Positions 62,789 through 64,000 of a DNA stretch of 64,000 nt are shown piece by piece (within the stretch, counting starts at the first letter, position 1; each line of letters opens with the position of its first letter). The notes under the pieces are model-generated. The model worked only from the letters and a program-made list of their open reading frames with translations. It did not search any database and was not told the origin of the DNA. The stretch is from Meridianimarinicoccus sp. MJW13 (GTDB lineage Bacteria > Pseudomonadota > Alphaproteobacteria > Rhodobacterales > Rhodobacteraceae): positions 124,001 to 188,000 of the forward strand of contig NZ_JACNMU010000002.1 in the NCBI RefSeq assembly GCF_014901205.1, written 5' to 3'. The translations under genes were made by a program, and so were the position numbers.

Positions 62789-64000
62789 TTGGACCGTTCA
62801 AGCGGCCTCAGGGCAGAATGGCTTGGTAACATTCGCGCAGACTTGCTGGCAGGTCTGGTCGTGGCTCTGGCACTCATTCCCGAAGCCATCGCATTTTCGA
62901 TCATCGCCGGCGTCGACCCGAAAGTCGGGCTGTATGCGTCGTTCTCGATCGCGGTCATCACCGCCATTGTCGGGGGACGACCGGGCATGATTTCGGCAGC
63001 CACGGCGGCCACGGCGGTCCTGATGGTGACGCTGGTGCGCGATCACGGGCTGGAATACCTGCTGGCCGCGACCGTGCTGGCCGGATTGCTGCAGATCGGC
63101 GCCGGGATGCTGAAGCTGGGCTCGGTGATGCGCTTCGTCTCGCGATCCGTGATGACAGGCTTTGTCAACGCGCTCGCCATCCTGATCTTCCTGGCGCAGG
63201 TCCCCGAACTGACGGGCGTCACCTGGGTCACCTATGTCATGGTCGCGGCCGGTCTGGCGATCATCTATCTGTTCCCGCGCATCACGCGTGCGGTGCCCTC
63301 GCCGCTGGTCACGATTGTCGTCCTGACGCTGGCCTCGCTGGCGCTGGGGCTGGATGTGCGCACCGTCGGCGACATGGGCGCATTGCCCGACACCCTGCCG
63401 GTGTTCCTGATCCCCGACATCCCGCTGAACTTTGAAACCCTGCAGATCATCTTCCCTGTGTCCGCCGCTATTGCCGTGGTAGGCCTGCTGGAAAGCCTGA
63501 TGACAGCGTCGCTTGTGGATGATCTGACCGACACGAAAAGCGACAAGAACCGCGAGTGCATCGGACAGGGCGTGGCCAACACCGCCACCGGGTTCATCGG
63601 CGGCATGGCAGGCTGCGCCATGATCGGCCAGTCGATGATCAACGTGAAATCCGGCGGTCGGGGCCGCCTGTCGTGCTTTGCCGCCGGTGTGTTCCTGCTG
63701 ATCCTGATCGTGGGGCTGGGCGACCTGGTGCGCCAGATCCCGATGCCGGCGCTGGTGGCGATCATGATCATGGTGTCCATCGGGACCTTCTCGTGGTCCT
63801 CGATCAAGTCGCTGCGCGATCATCCGCGCAGCTCCTCCATCGTGATGCTGGCCACGGTCGTGACCACGGTCTTTACCCACAACCTGGCCATCGGCGTTCT
63901 GACTGGCGTGCTGCTGTCGGGGATCTTCTTTGCCGGCAAGATCGCGCAGATTTTCCGGGTCAGATCGGTCTTGTCCGAAGACGGGACCGAGCGCACCTAC
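62789..64000 (+). CDS. SulP-family anion transporter, 3' end cut by window edge
   Basis: 404 residues are visible before the right edge. I start at the TTG at 62789 because GGAG lies 8 nt upstream; a GTG two codons earlier is also in frame. SulP hallmarks are [40 protein letters not shown], then [11 protein letters not shown] and [20 protein letters not shown]. About ten membrane helices are visible. The C-terminal STAS domain, if any, is outside the window. It may carry sulfate or bicarbonate. Confidence 0.92.
   Translation, partial: MDRSSGLRAEWLGNIRADLLAGLVVALALIPEAIAFSIIAGVDPKVGLYASFSIAVITAIVGGRPGMISAATAATAVLMVTLVRDHGLEYLLAATVLAGLLQIGAGMLKLGSVMRFVSRSVMTGFVNALAILIFLAQVPELTGVTWVTYVMVAAGLAIIYLFPRITRAVPSPLVTIVVLTLASLALGLDVRTVGDMGALPDTLPVFLIPDIPLNFETLQIIFPVSAAIAVVGLLESLMTASLVDDLTDTKSDKNRECIGQGVANTATGFIGGMAGCAMIGQSMINVKSGGRGRLSCFAAGVFLLILIVGLGDLVRQIPMPALVAIMIMVSIGTFSWSSIKSLRDHPRSSSIVMLATVVTTVFTHNLAIGVLTGVLLSGIFFAGKIAQIFRVRSVLSEDGTERTY

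Overview
The window is GC-rich (about 65% in most coding regions), densely packed DNA from an alphaproteobacterium, most likely Rhodobacterales (Roseobacter/Rhodobacter group). The evidence is the rpsT-dnaA-dnaN-recF-gyrB block, an alphaproteobacterial flagellar set (FlaF, FlbT, a DUF1217 protein, MotE), flagellin of that type, and CtrA-like TTAA-N7-TTAA sites at flagellar promoters. No rRNA, tRNA, insertion sequence, integrase or CRISPR array was recognised.

Region 1 (1-11909) is origin-proximal housekeeping. On the minus strand are gyrB (its C-terminal end lies beyond the left edge), a LysE exporter, recF, dnaN, dnaA, rpsT, an enoyl-CoA hydratase and fpg. Divergent from fpg are ubiE and ubiB. 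A ~600-bp non-coding stretch between dnaA and rpsT holds an AT-rich patch, inverted repeats and a perfect TTAA-N7-TTAA element. It is the obvious place to look for an origin, although no consensus DnaA box is visible.

Region 2 (12023-29707) is flagellar block A: a phosphotransferase, flgD and fliK on minus; a rod-binding protein, a FlgN-like protein, fliC, flaF, flbT and a DUF1217 gene on plus; fliI on minus; flgB-flgC-fliE-fliQ-flgF-flgG-flgA-flgH-fliL on plus; then a coiled-coil gene, flhB, fliR, flhA and a lytic transglycosylase on minus.

Region 3 (29922-54941) is about 25 kb of non-flagellar genes between the two flagellar blocks. It holds (a) a five-gene operon of two unrecognised proteins, a DyP-type heme peroxidase, a cytochrome P450 with an atypical I-helix and a GST-like protein; (b) a seven-gene Mrp/Mnh Na+/H+ antiporter operon; and (c) a polysaccharide locus with dTDP-rhamnose synthesis, a KpsM/E/T-type exporter, an epimerase, an initiating sugar transferase, a FlaA1/CapD-like dehydratase and YjbH/YjbF-like envelope proteins.

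Region 4 (54958-62728) is flagellar block B: fliF-fliH-fliN-fliP on minus and, divergent, a second fliL-like gene, a small membrane protein, motE, motA and a large periplasmic protein. Part of this block is clearly poorer in GC. The window ends in a SulP-family transporter.

The most distinctive candidate for an undescribed system is the DyP-P450-GST operon at 29922-35463. Two hemoproteins that can act on peroxides sit with two orphan membrane-associated proteins and a GST, with no redox-partner gene, which suggests hydroperoxide chemistry rather than ordinary monooxygenation. At the regulatory level, CtrA-like elements recur at five flagellar promoters and beside rpsT/dnaA.
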